64,000 nt of DNA from the NCBI GenBank assembly GCA_022571985.1, contig JACZWU010000005.1, positions 124,001-188,000 of the forward strand, written 5' to 3'. Shown in pieces: positions 46,853 through 55,754 of the stretch; the first letter of the stretch is position 1; the number at the start of each line of letters is the position of its first letter. Both the position numbers and the translations under genes were made by a program. The notes under the pieces were generated by a model. That model worked only from the letters and a program-made list of their open reading frames with translations. It was not told the DNA's origin and searched no databases. The stretch comes from Candidatus Zixiibacteriota bacterium. GTDB lineage: Bacteria > Zixibacteria > MSB-5A5 > GN15 > FEB-12.

Positions 46853-46881
46853 CGTCATTCTTGCGCATGCGAGAATCCAGC
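46853..46881. repeat. REP-like hairpin element
   Basis: GTCATTCTTGCGCATGCGAG followed by AATCCAGCC is a degenerate form of the widespread GTCATTCCCGC...GCGGGAATCCA-type extragenic repeat; the arms TTCT/AGAA and TGCG/CGCA pair. Confidence 0.5.
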
Positions 46882-46978
46882 CAGTAATATAAGCTCAAAA
46901 TTATCGAGCTATATTTTCTTATCCCTCATGATCCAACACCGAGCGGACGATGTCCCGTGGGGTGGCGCACCCGAATCA

Positions 46979-47065
46979 GTCATTGCGAGGAGCAAAGCGA
47001 CGCGGCAATCTCAGTAGTCTAAAGCCAGATTGCCACAGCCCGATTTCATCGGGCTTCGCAATGAC
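46979..47065. repeat. Palindromic repeat element A (87 bp, GTCATTGCGA ends)
   Basis: Terminal inverted repeats GTCATTGCGA (46979-46988) and TCGCAATGAC (47056-47065) match perfectly. Inner arms GGCAATCT and AGATTGCC also pair, and a small GCCCGA/TCGGGC hairpin lies inside the right half. It resembles the GTCATTGCGAGGAGCRAAGC intergenic repeats scattered in many uncultured bacteria. Non-autonomous mobile repeat is an inference. Confidence 0.75.
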
Positions 47066-47077
47066 AAAACCGTAGCT

Positions 47078-47161
47078 CTTGTAGGTCAGGAGTCTTGCAC
47101 TCCTGACACTCGAGGTTGAAGCGTCAGGACCACGCCAAGGAGGCGGGTCCTGACCTACAAG
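47078..47161. repeat. Palindromic repeat element B (84 bp, 14-bp perfect ends)
   Basis: CTTGTAGGTCAGGA (47078-47091) is the exact reverse complement of TCCTGACCTACAAG (47148-47161). Each half also forms its own 9-bp hairpin: GTCAGGAGT/ACTCCTGAC on the left, GTCAGGACC/GGTCCTGAC on the right. This double-hairpin layout is typical of MITE- or REP-like elements. Confidence 0.75.
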
Positions 47162-47173
47162 GAACTGCCTATC

Positions 47174-47233
47174 TGTCATTCCTGCTTTAGTCCCGTGTAT
47201 TCACGGGGAGTGCCGTTGTCGGGAATCCATCTT
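47174..47233. repeat. REP-like element ending in GGGAATCCATCTT
   Basis: Starts TGTCATTCCTGC, contains the perfect hairpin CCCGTG-TATT-CACGGG, and ends GTCGGGAATCCATCTT, matching the same REP-like class as 46853-46881. Confidence 0.55.
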
Positions 47234-47337
47234 CCATTCGTTATGATCCCACAGCAAGCTGTGGGCGACCCTTAGGGGATAATAAAAATTGGAGGAAAAG
47301 AGGTTATCATACGTTATATTGTACATTAGGGTTTGGA

Positions 47338-48396
47338 TTGATTATGTCAAATATCGTTTCAAAATGCTTATTGATGGTCTTTTTGTCTACTGTCGTTCTG
47401 TCAGCTGAAAAAGCTAAGGGCCAATTTATCATTCCAAGAAACGCCTGGGAGCTTCCTGTTCCCTGTGTTTCGTCCCATGACGTCGGCAAATTCGTATTGG
47501 GTATATCCAACAAAGGCTACTTTGGGAATGGCGTAAATCCTAACTATTATGACTGCCTGGTGGGAAGCAAGCATCTACGAGGGAGTGAGTATCCAGCCGG
47601 GTCTGGCATTAAATATATGAGATATGGTGCAATTTGGGTCGGAGGCGTTACGGGACAGGACACGCTGGTTACAGAAGGCTTCTACGGCGGATTTTTTGAG
47701 CCGTCGGATTTTCATAATCACCCTCCTTATTCAGAATTTAATCCGGATGATCTTCCATTAGAGGGGCTTCAAAGAAAATCAAGCATCAGAGGGTCGCCGT
47801 ATTTTGAAGAGGATGCTGTCTCCGAGCAGGATGTGATTGCTGTCTATACTGATACCATCGTGATAAAGTTTAACCCATTTGACGGTCATGAGGGCGTAAG
47901 AGATTTTCTGGATTTTCGGCATCATCAGCCACTATTTATTGAAGTAACCCAGCGTTCATATGCCTGGTCGTTATCCTATGCCGAAGATATTGTTCTGTTT
48001 GATCTGTCTATTAAAAATATAGGAGAGCAGCCAATTCGAAGTTTTGCAATCGGTTTACATCATGCCGTAGTTGCTGGCTATCTGCCCGCTGAGCGAAACG
48101 CTCGTGGCCTTTCTGAAATGACCGGATTTGTCAGACACTTCCGAGCAGAAAGTGAGTGTGAGTTTCTTGATACTTTTAATCTGATGTGGATGGCAGACAA
48201 CGATGGCGACCCGATAAACGGTAATTTTACCGAAGTGCCGTTACCCGATACTGCCGGACTTCTTACTAAATCTGTCAGGGATGTATTAGGTGTTTCTTTT
48301 ATTTCTCGGCCAAATGAACGAAAAGTGAATTTTAACTGGTGGACGTTCCTGCCGGATATTGGTCCCACAATGCGTGGAAATTTCCGCGATTTTTAA
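47338..48396 (+). CDS. N-terminal open part of the broken secreted-protein paralog
   Basis: 352 codons ending at the premature TAA. Contains the signal peptide and the family motifs ISNKGYFGNG, WVGGVTGQDTLV, SYAWSLSYAEDIVLFDLSI and NWWTFLPDIGP. If translated alone it would be an exported protein lacking the FlgD-like tail, so it probably could not be attached to the surface. Confidence 0.7.
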   Translation: MIMSNIVSKCLLMVFLSTVVLSAEKAKGQFIIPRNAWELPVPCVSSHDVGKFVLGISNKGYFGNGVNPNYYDCLVGSKHLRGSEYPAGSGIKYMRYGAIWVGGVTGQDTLVTEGFYGGFFEPSDFHNHPPYSEFNPDDLPLEGLQRKSSIRGSPYFEEDAVSEQDVIAVYTDTIVIKFNPFDGHEGVRDFLDFRHHQPLFIEVTQRSYAWSLSYAEDIVLFDLSIKNIGEQPIRSFAIGLHHAVVAGYLPAERNARGLSEMTGFVRHFRAESECEFLDTFNLMWMADNDGDPINGNFTEVPLPDTAGLLTKSVRDVLGVSFISRPNERKVNFNWWTFLPDIGPTMRGNFRDF

Positions 48397-48444
48397 ACCG
48401 AAGGTTGGGGCGGGCCGAAAGGAGACAGAAGTAAATACTTCCAG

Positions 48445-49962
48445 ATGACAAATGGTGAAGTAGACTACGAAACCGCCCAGGCCAAAAAGATAACACCCTA
48501 CAACTTAAACTGGATATATCCCGATCAAACCTGGGCGACAGATGTGGCAGATGGGGCATGGGCATTACAATGTTTACTTTCTCTTTCTGATGGATCAGTT
48601 GGTCCCGGCGGCACTTACCGGGTTGTCTTTGCCATGACCATGGGTGAAAACTTTCACACCACTCCTGATAATCTAAAAAACCTGCCTGATGACCCCGACG
48701 CCTACTATGCCAATCTCGATTTTTCTGATTTAATAAAAAACGCCCAATGGGCCAGATGGATTTACGACAACCCCGGTATCGACACCGACAACGATGGCTA
48801 CGCCGGGGAGTTTCGGGTCTGTGTTTTTGATTCGGTGCTTGATGCCAATAACAACTGGATAGCTACTGTAGCTGAGACAACCTGGTACAAAGGTGACGGC
48901 GTGCCCGATTGGCGGGCGGCTCTGCCGCCGCCGGCGCCAAAGATGTGGGTTACGCCGACTTTCAAAGGCATAAATATCAGGTTTAACGGACAGGAGTCAG
49001 AAAATACTCCTGATATTTTCACCAAGTTAATAGACTTTGAAGGCTATCGCATTTACCTGGCCCGCGATGACCGCGAGACAAGTTATTCGTTTATTGCGTC
49101 CTATGATATTGAAAATTTTGACAAGTATGTATACAACTACGAGAAACAGCCCTTTGCAGGCTGGGATTTACTCGATTTTCCGATGACCCTGCGGGAAATC
49201 AGATGTGCTTATGGGGCAGGCTGTGATGATAGTCTGTTTGACGTTTTTCAGTATAGACCAAGTTCCCCCTACGCTCACAGGAATTACCCTGAGTCACTTT
49301 TTTACTTTGAAAAGCACGAAGGCAATTCTTCAGAGTTTGGCGTTACCACTCCAATCACCAAACGATTCCCCAATGCCCCCGACCCGCGCGGACTTCCGGC
49401 AGATTCAATCACCGCAGACTTCTACACAGATGACGGTTATCTTAAATTTTTTGAGTATGAGTTTACCATCGAAAATATCATTCCGACTGTGGCTTATTAT
49501 GTCAGCGTGACGGCCATTGATTTTGGCTGGCCGAAATCTAATCTTGAGCCGCTGGAGACCTCGATAACAGAGAACGCCCAGCAAGTCTACGCTAGTATAG
49601 TTGACCCGGCAGTCGGCGCCGATAGTTTACGGATAGTCGTCTATCCTAATCCGTACCGTATCGATGCAAATTATCGCAGCAGAGGCTTCGAAGGTTTAAA
49701 TCAGGATGACCGCTGGAGCGAAAGAGTACGTCGGATTCATTTTGCCAATATACCGCCCAAGTGCACCATCAGCATATTTTCACTTGATGGCGATTTGGTC
49801 AGGGAGATTCGTCACGACAAAGACCCCGGCGACCCGACCGCCAGACATGCCGAGTGGGGACTAATCAGCCGCAATGGATTACGCGTAGTTTCGGGCTTGT
49901 ACTACTGGGTGGTGGAGTCGGACAGCCGGACAGAGATGGGGAAGCTGGTAATAATTATGTAG
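48445..49962 (+). CDS. C-terminal open part of the broken secreted-protein paralog
   Basis: 505 codons from the first ATG after the premature stop; the homology actually begins at 48397. It has no signal peptide and no Shine-Dalgarno site of its own. Motifs: ARWIYDNPGIDTDNDGYAGE, GDGVPDWRAALPPPAP, IDFEGYRIYLARDDRETSY, and the FlgD-like tail VYPNPYRIDANYRSRGFEG with YYWVVESDSRTEMGKLVII. Conservation of this half argues that decay, if real, is recent. Confidence 0.7.
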   Translation: MTNGEVDYETAQAKKITPYNLNWIYPDQTWATDVADGAWALQCLLSLSDGSVGPGGTYRVVFAMTMGENFHTTPDNLKNLPDDPDAYYANLDFSDLIKNAQWARWIYDNPGIDTDNDGYAGEFRVCVFDSVLDANNNWIATVAETTWYKGDGVPDWRAALPPPAPKMWVTPTFKGINIRFNGQESENTPDIFTKLIDFEGYRIYLARDDRETSYSFIASYDIENFDKYVYNYEKQPFAGWDLLDFPMTLREIRCAYGAGCDDSLFDVFQYRPSSPYAHRNYPESLFYFEKHEGNSSEFGVTTPITKRFPNAPDPRGLPADSITADFYTDDGYLKFFEYEFTIENIIPTVAYYVSVTAIDFGWPKSNLEPLETSITENAQQVYASIVDPAVGADSLRIVVYPNPYRIDANYRSRGFEGLNQDDRWSERVRRIHFANIPPKCTISIFSLDGDLVREIRHDKDPGDPTARHAEWGLISRNGLRVVSGLYYWVVESDSRTEMGKLVIIM

Positions 49963-49982
49963 GGGCTGAATATATTCAGCCC
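49963..49982. repeat. 20-bp perfect palindrome just after the paralog stop
   Basis: GGGCTGAATATATTCAGCCC directly follows the TAG at 49960-49962. There is no T-run after it, so it is not a classical terminator. It may be part of a short mobile intergenic repeat. Confidence 0.6.
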
Positions 49983-50210
49983 AAAACAAGGGGCAGATGA
50001 GGACCAGTCTTGCGCTGGCCGCCCACGGAGTCTGAATTTCAAAGAAATCAAACATATTTGTCGAACTTTAGATACCTGTCGCACAAAAAACAACTTGGAA
50101 TAAAACTAAGAAAAGTTACCTTTCATTATATAAATTGATTCCAAGAATCAATTCCTCACCGCCGCGCTTACCATAGTGTGAATTATGTTTCTTAAAGGAG
50201 AGGTAATCCG

Positions 50211-52166
50211 ATGAAACAGTTAAAGATTCTAACAACTTCTATTGTTATTGCAATTACATCAACGATGTCAGTTCAATCTGTAGATTTAGGCAAAGTATTA
50301 ATCTTTGACATGCCCTTGGAGCAGCAGGCGAAAATGGGCGCTGTGCTGCCGGGGTCGGAGCTTTCTCGTGATGAGAAAGTCAAAATGGCAACATATCAAT
50401 TCGAGGCTGACACCTTAAAAGTTCTGGCAATTCCGGTTGATTGGTCTGACAGGCCACATGTTATCTCCAGAGAAACTCTGGACAGCATGCTTTTTTCAGT
50501 CGGAGTCTGGCCGGGCGGGTCAATGGCAGATTACTATAAAGAGATTTCGTATGGCAAGATGACAATAGTCGGAGATGTCCTGGATTGGTTCAATGCCGGC
50601 TCATATCCCGGCGGCAATTTTTACGACTTTGAATCATACCTGCCCGCGATAGACGCTCTGGTAGATTTTTCGCAATATGACGGTGATAATGACGGCAATG
50701 TCGATGCCGTAGTTTTCGTTCGCTCCGGAATGGGTGAAGAAGATACCCGAAATCCTGACGATATCTGGTCATTCGCTTTTATCTATCCTTTGGGCGGCGG
50801 TCCCGGACCTTATGACGGCATGCGAATCCCCAGGTGGAACTGTTCGCCGGAGCTCAAACCTCTGCGTGATTCAACAGATCCGAGATACTTTTCCGGATAT
50901 TCAGAAATTAACGGTGTCCGCGTATATGCTCATGAACTGGGACACAATCTCGGCCTGCCTGATTTGTACGATTATGATTCAAAGCTTGACAGCATAACTT
51001 ACAGAACGCCCAATGACGCCAATGATCATCCTTTGATGGATTGGTGCTCTATGGGTTATTATGGCTACGGAATTTTTGCCATAGGTGCGACCTATAACTC
51101 TACACATTTTTGCGGCTGGAGCAAACTGCAGCTGGGCTGGGTAGAGCCGATAATTCTTGTGGGCGAATACAATGACCTGGTGATATATGACATTGAAACT
51201 CATCCTGAGAGTTCTCTTTACAAAATCCCTATCGATCCCGCTACCGGAGAGTATTTCTTGTTAGAGTACCGCAACCCGAATGCTGCCGGCATTTTTGACA
51301 AACTTGATGCCGATTTCAGCTGCTTTTTCTGGTCGGATCTCACTTACGGCAATGACCCTCTCAAGCGAGGACTGCTCATTACTCACATTGATGATTCTGT
51401 TTCCATATGGTATAATAACGGCCGGCCTAACTACAAAGTGATAGTCGAAGATGCCGGTTACAATCCGGCCATAGATCAGTTTTCTAATCCGGAAGGTCAC
51501 GTTACCGACAGCGCCGAATGGTGGTATCCCTGGGAAACTCGCAAAGGGGCTCCGTTTACTTCCGAAGTTGCCGGCAAAGAAACATTTGGTCCGTCTACCA
51601 CGCCCAACAGTAACAGCTATTCCGGACCGACAGGCATTACCGTCACGGTTGACTCGATTGTAGGCGATAAACTTTATGCCTCGGTCAATAACCCCCTTAA
51701 TTTTGACGCCGATGGGGACAGCATTCTTGACTGGAACGATAATTGCCCTGACGATTATAACCCTCTTCAGACTGATATAGATGCTGATGCGGTTGGTGAT
51801 TCTTGCGATAATTGCCCTGCTCTGGCTAATTCAGACCAGAGCGATTCTGATTTTGACGGCATTGGTTCGGCATGCGACAATTGTCCGCTGGTAAGCAATG
51901 CGGACCAGGCGGATGCTGATAGCGACGGTATCGGCGATGTCTGCTGTTGCGTAGGAAATACAGGCGACCTGAATATCGATGGTGCTGATGCCAATATTCT
52001 GGACCTCACTTATCTGGTTGATTTTATCTTCCGTTTCGGTCCGAATACTAACTGTCCCGGTGAAGGAGACGCAAACGGCGACGGTATTCCAATGAATATC
52101 CTTGACCTGACTTATATTGTAGATTTTATATTCAGAAGCGGCCCGTCAGTTCCGGGCTGCTTATAA
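50211..52166 (+). CDS. Secreted M6 family metalloprotease with thrombospondin type-3 repeats and dockerin-like C-terminus
   Basis: 651 aa. Signal peptide about 1-23. The zinc site YAHELGHNLGLPDLYDYD (H241, E242, H245) is the HExxHxxGxPDxYD signature of the M6/immune inhibitor A family, with GSMADYYKEISYGKM upstream as is usual. After the protease are calcium-binding thrombospondin type-3 repeats (DADGDSILDWNDNCPDDYNP and relatives), then CCC and two EF-hand-like units ending NILDLTYLVDFIFRFGP and NILDLTYIVDFIFRSGP. A GGAGAGG ribosome-binding site precedes ATG 50211. It would act outside the cell on protein substrates. Confidence 0.94.
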   Translation: MKQLKILTTSIVIAITSTMSVQSVDLGKVLIFDMPLEQQAKMGAVLPGSELSRDEKVKMATYQFEADTLKVLAIPVDWSDRPHVISRETLDSMLFSVGVWPGGSMADYYKEISYGKMTIVGDVLDWFNAGSYPGGNFYDFESYLPAIDALVDFSQYDGDNDGNVDAVVFVRSGMGEEDTRNPDDIWSFAFIYPLGGGPGPYDGMRIPRWNCSPELKPLRDSTDPRYFSGYSEINGVRVYAHELGHNLGLPDLYDYDSKLDSITYRTPNDANDHPLMDWCSMGYYGYGIFAIGATYNSTHFCGWSKLQLGWVEPIILVGEYNDLVIYDIETHPESSLYKIPIDPATGEYFLLEYRNPNAAGIFDKLDADFSCFFWSDLTYGNDPLKRGLLITHIDDSVSIWYNNGRPNYKVIVEDAGYNPAIDQFSNPEGHVTDSAEWWYPWETRKGAPFTSEVAGKETFGPSTTPNSNSYSGPTGITVTVDSIVGDKLYASVNNPLNFDADGDSILDWNDNCPDDYNPLQTDIDADAVGDSCDNCPALANSDQSDSDFDGIGSACDNCPLVSNADQADADSDGIGDVCCCVGNTGDLNIDGADANILDLTYLVDFIFRFGPNTNCPGEGDANGDGIPMNILDLTYIVDFIFRSGPSVPGCL

Positions 52167-52512
52167 GCAGATGCTTAGAGATGAACTAAAATTAGCTTGA
52201 CAGGTGTGCCTGCGTGTCCATATTTTAGGATAGTTAGGCTTTTGGGGAGCGGATACTATTTTAGCTCTCTGAATTTGACTTATAATCCAGAGAGCTTAGC
52301 TCAACAAATTCAATTCTTAAACGCGTCCCATAAGTATACATTACAATCAATTAACTTCTGACTCTGTTTGTGGGAACAGGATCAGGTAAGGCTATTGAAT
52401 TGAAAAATATCATCAGAAAGTTTTCCCCCAGGAATTTCGTAGAAGCGTTCTGTATGCTTCTATGAGCAATAGTTCCAGGGCTTTTGAGGCTTAAAATAAT
52501 TGGAGGATTAAA
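52167..52512. other. 346-nt intergenic region with hairpins, no gene
   Basis: AGCTCTCTG (52263-52271) pairs with CAGAGAGCT (52288-52296), and AGAAGC/GCTTCT forms a small hairpin near 52441-52460. TTGACA near 52197 is followed at 18 nt by TATTTT, a possible weak promoter. This may be the leader of the downstream small-protein/matrixin operon. No terminator is evident for the M6 gene. Confidence 0.4.
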
Positions 52513-52992
52513 ATGCACCATGCCCCTAAAATGATAATCACAATAGTGTTGTCTTTTTGCCTTTGCATTTTAGGAATTACGGCCAAGGCGGTTACGATAC
52601 CCCAATCTACAGAGCAGCTGGTTGAAAATTCCAGCGACGTAATTAGAGGCAAAGTTCTAAGCCAGATTTCTCAATGGGATGAAACTCATACTTATATTTA
52701 TACTGCCGTTTCGATTGAGATTACTGAGATTCTGTTGGGCTCTGCTACTAAGGGAGCAACTATATCGGTTTACGTTCCCGGTGGAGTAGTAAATGACACC
52801 GGGCTCAGAGTTGAGCATGCTCCGGAATTCAAAGATGGTGAAGATGTCATACTGTTTCTGACTGAACTTGACAATCTCTACAGCGTGACCAGCTGGGAAA
52901 TGGGAAAATTCAGAATTGAAAATGCCAATGTTGTTGAGAAGAAACTGCCGGTGTCAGAATTTATTTCTGAAATTAAAGCGGCTAAACGTTAA
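52513..52992 (+). CDS. Small exported protein of unknown function, operon partner of the matrixin-type protease
   Basis: 159 aa. Signal peptide about 1-27 (IITIVLSFCLCILGITAKA). The rest is beta-rich with SSDVIRGKVLSQISQWD, YIYTAVSIEITEILLGS and DGEDVILFLTE; it does not match a family I can name with confidence. It lies 23 nt upstream of the matrixin-type gene with a TTGGAGG site. A regulatory, chaperone or inhibitory role toward the protease is plausible from context only. Confidence 0.8.
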   Translation: MHHAPKMIITIVLSFCLCILGITAKAVTIPQSTEQLVENSSDVIRGKVLSQISQWDETHTYIYTAVSIEITEILLGSATKGATISVYVPGGVVNDTGLRVEHAPEFKDGEDVILFLTELDNLYSVTSWEMGKFRIENANVVEKKLPVSEFISEIKAAKR

Positions 52993-53015
52993 CCCTAAAC
53001 TGTAAGGAGAATACG

Positions 53016-55724
53016 ATGAAAACAAAAAGATTTTGTCTCCTGGCAGCGGCTGGGTTAATTTTGCTCGGCCTGCTGACTGTAAGCTCTACCCAGGCATTCG
53101 ATTATACTGGCGCTGCCTGGTGCTGTGAGAATGAAATTATCTATTGTATAAACCCTCAAGAACCCGATACGGTCTGCGGACCCAACCCCCGAAGTATCAT
53201 AGATGTAGTCAATGCTGCCGCAGCTGCCTGGAATGCACAGGGTACGGCTTTTCAGCTGAGCTATGGCGGAACTACCACCAATCGCGGCTGTGTACCGGAT
53301 GCGTCACCGGATGGATTTTGTATCAGCCCGATGGATGGGCAAAACGTAGTTTCAATGGCAGCTTGTAAGATGCCGCCGGGTGTCCTGGCAACTGCTTTCT
53401 GGTGGTTTGTTACAACTCCGGGCGAGACCGAATGCTGTATAATTGAAGCTGACATCTGTTTCTCGCAGGACTTTTCCTGGTTTAAGGATCAGGATTCGTT
53501 AGCCTGTCCGGATAGCTGCTACGATATGCAAAGTGTGGCCACACATGAGTTCGGCCACTGGGCCTCTCTGGGTCATGAAGAACATGTGCCACCAGCGTTG
53601 CCAACACCGGTTATGTTTTCATCTTTCGCATTCTGTGAAGCCCGCAGGTCAATTACGGCTGATGACGCCGCCGGACTGGACTTTATTTACGATGCTACTG
53701 GTGTCATCGTTTCTTCATTGCGTTGTGTTCTATTTCATGACCACCCGGCTTACACAGGTTCTCCGAAGACCCCGATGTTCATGAACTGTTCATCCACCGC
53801 CTGTGAAGGTGGCGGCGAATGCCCTGCGGGTAAACCGTTCTGTGACAGCACAACATACGATCCCTGTCTGCTGATTTGTCCTCAGTCTGATGTGGTTTTC
53901 CGGGTCACAGTCAAAGACAGCTGCGGTAACCCCATCTGTGATTCTCTTGGAACATTCTTAGATTTCAGTGGTTGTCCGCTGGCAATCCCATGCCCCGGTG
54001 AAGAGCCCGACTGGCCGCTTGTTTTCCCGGATTCATGTGATCCCGCTTCTGGCACACACTTTTTTACTGTAGATGCAAGTATTAAAGATTGCGATATATG
54101 CGAGGCGGCTCTGTTTATTGACAGTCAGTTTTGCGTAACTGTTCCAACCCGCTTCCTGGACAACGATGGCGACTTGTGCGTAACGAATGCTGACTTTGAT
54201 GGCGGTAGAATCTGTGATGATTTAAACTGCAACTTCGGTAGTGATCCTGAGGACCAAATCATTTGGGCTGCACACGAAGGGCACTGCTGTCCAGACGTTA
54301 CTCCCGACAGTTGCTGTGAGTACCACAAGTCCCCATACCTTGATTACGCACCCAACGGCATGCCCGACTTTGACCAGAAAGCGGCAGCTCACTGGGTAGA
54401 CGTAGGTGGCCATTGGTCGCATTGCGGCCCTGTTGCGGTTGCAAATTGTCTGTGGTGGTTTGATTCTAAATTTGAACCGAATCCGGTTGACCCAAGACCG
54501 TTTGGGACTACCCCGCCAAATGACGGTTATGATTTAGTTACGACTTATGCAGGGACTCTGGATGACCATGATACAAGTACGGTAGTACCTTTGGTAGATG
54601 AACTTGCGGCATTTATGAATACCAACAATCCGGCAATCGGTCGAGGTACTAACATAGACAGCCTCGTTTCGGGTACAAGACAGTATATTGCTTCTAAAGG
54701 ATTGTCTGCTGAGTATAAAGATACTTTAGCAGCCTGGCCGAGTTATTCATACATAAGAGATGAAGTATTAAAGAGTTGTGATGTAATTCTGCTTCTGGGG
54801 ATTTACTCGGATCTCGGCGGAGGCAACTGCTGTCGCATCGGCGGTCACTATGTAACCGTCGCGGGTGTTTGTACTACTGACTTCAAAATATGTATCTCCG
54901 ACCCGTTCTTTGATGAACTGGAAGGCGAACCGCCGGCAGGTTCCGCCCATGGGGCCACAGTTCACAATGATGCTTTTAACGTCAGCGGTCCGCATGGACA
55001 AATTCAGCATGACCAGTATGGTCTTGCTGCAGCCGGATTCGGCTGTATTGACGGGGGAGTAACAGCTGAAATAGTCAGCGGCTATCCTGTATCGTCAGAC
55101 CTGGCCAATTTTGAAAACCAAAACGGAGAGGCAGCTTGTGGCTTTGACCAGCCGTTTGTCGTAATTGAATACGCTTACGTAATCTGCCCGGATACTACGA
55201 CCTGCCCGGATGCTGACAACGATGGCGTTTGTGACCCAGATGACAACTGCCCGAATGTGTTTAACCCGGGTCAAGTTGATTCTGATGGCGACGGTGTTGG
55301 TGATAGCTGCGATATCTGTCCGGGTGGAGATGATAATATTGACTCAGACGGCGACACCGTACCGGATTTCTGTGACCGTTGTCCTGGCTTTGATGATTTG
55401 CAAGATGGCGATGGTGACGGTGTACCTGACAGTTGCGACAATTGTCCGGTAAACTTTAATCCCGGACAGGAAGACCTCGATAATGACGGCGTTGGAGATG
55501 CTTGTTGCTGCATTGGCATACGAGGAGATTTGAATGGTGATGGAACGCCAAGTAATATTCTCGACTTGACCTTTGCAGTGGACAGGATTTTCCGAGGAGG
55601 TCCGCCTGCTGATTGTCCGAATGAAGGAGACGTAAACGCGGATGGCTCTACTTCAAACATTCTTGATTTGACGTATCTTGTTGACAGGATATTCAGAGGA
55701 GGGCCGCTACCTCCGCCATGCTGA
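53016..55724 (+). CDS. Secreted matrixin-like metalloprotease with a papain-like (C39-type) domain, TSP3 repeats and dockerin-like tail
   Basis: 902 aa. Signal peptide about 1-28. The metalloprotease domain carries HEFGHWASLGHEEH (about residue 176): the HExxH and distal His of metzincins, with Ser where Gly is usual. A second domain (about 455-660) has HCGPVAVANCLWWF (Cys about 468), GGHYVTVAGV (His about 609) and ISDPF (Asp about 628), the Cys-His-Asp order of C39-like cysteine peptidases. Five thrombospondin type-3 calcium repeats follow, then CCCIG and two units NILDLTFAVDRIFRGGP and NILDLTYLVDRIFRGGP. It follows the small exported protein gene by 23 nt (TAAGGAG site) and ends at a strong hairpin terminator. 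Confidence 0.88.
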   Translation: MKTKRFCLLAAAGLILLGLLTVSSTQAFDYTGAAWCCENEIIYCINPQEPDTVCGPNPRSIIDVVNAAAAAWNAQGTAFQLSYGGTTTNRGCVPDASPDGFCISPMDGQNVVSMAACKMPPGVLATAFWWFVTTPGETECCIIEADICFSQDFSWFKDQDSLACPDSCYDMQSVATHEFGHWASLGHEEHVPPALPTPVMFSSFAFCEARRSITADDAAGLDFIYDATGVIVSSLRCVLFHDHPAYTGSPKTPMFMNCSSTACEGGGECPAGKPFCDSTTYDPCLLICPQSDVVFRVTVKDSCGNPICDSLGTFLDFSGCPLAIPCPGEEPDWPLVFPDSCDPASGTHFFTVDASIKDCDICEAALFIDSQFCVTVPTRFLDNDGDLCVTNADFDGGRICDDLNCNFGSDPEDQIIWAAHEGHCCPDVTPDSCCEYHKSPYLDYAPNGMPDFDQKAAAHWVDVGGHWSHCGPVAVANCLWWFDSKFEPNPVDPRPFGTTPPNDGYDLVTTYAGTLDDHDTSTVVPLVDELAAFMNTNNPAIGRGTNIDSLVSGTRQYIASKGLSAEYKDTLAAWPSYSYIRDEVLKSCDVILLLGIYSDLGGGNCCRIGGHYVTVAGVCTTDFKICISDPFFDELEGEPPAGSAHGATVHNDAFNVSGPHGQIQHDQYGLAAAGFGCIDGGVTAEIVSGYPVSSDLANFENQNGEAACGFDQPFVVIEYAYVICPDTTTCPDADNDGVCDPDDNCPNVFNPGQVDSDGDGVGDSCDICPGGDDNIDSDGDTVPDFCDRCPGFDDLQDGDGDGVPDSCDNCPVNFNPGQEDLDNDGVGDACCCIGIRGDLNGDGTPSNILDLTFAVDRIFRGGPPADCPNEGDVNADGSTSNILDLTYLVDRIFRGGPLPPPC

Positions 55725-55754
55725 TAAGCTGAATGCTTTTCTTTTGAAATAGAC

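Larger units (their letters stand above)
46501..47337. other. Gene-free repeat island downstream of tRNA-Cys
   Basis: About 840 nt without a credible gene. It contains a near-perfect direct repeat (GACGCTTTGCGCG at 46576-46588, GACGCTCTGCGCG at 46607-46619) flanking the palindrome GGTCCGCGGACC (46592-46603). Further along are a tRNA-Cys-like relic (46669-46735), several REP-like hairpins and two long inverted-repeat elements described separately. The short reading frames here run through these repeats. The GC-rich patches differ from neighbouring genes. Confidence 0.7.
47338..49962 (+). pseudogene. Fourth copy of the 876-aa secreted protein family, interrupted by an in-frame TAA
   Basis: Two open frames, 47338-48396 and 48445-49962, lie in the same frame and are separated only by TAA at 48394-48396. 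Translated through that stop, the product is about 874 aa, the length of the three minus-strand paralogs (876, 876, 879), and homology runs across the break: NFRDF, then stop, then TEGWGGPKGDRSKYF where paralogs have FRDF-GTGGLGTPEGDRNKYY. No frameshift is needed. It is therefore a nonsense-broken gene, a sequencing error, or a readthrough gene. The N-terminus is a signal peptide (CLLMVFLSTVVLSAEKAKG). Start is TTG 47338 or ATG 47344; a weak AGGG lies 7-13 nt upstream. Confidence 0.85.
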
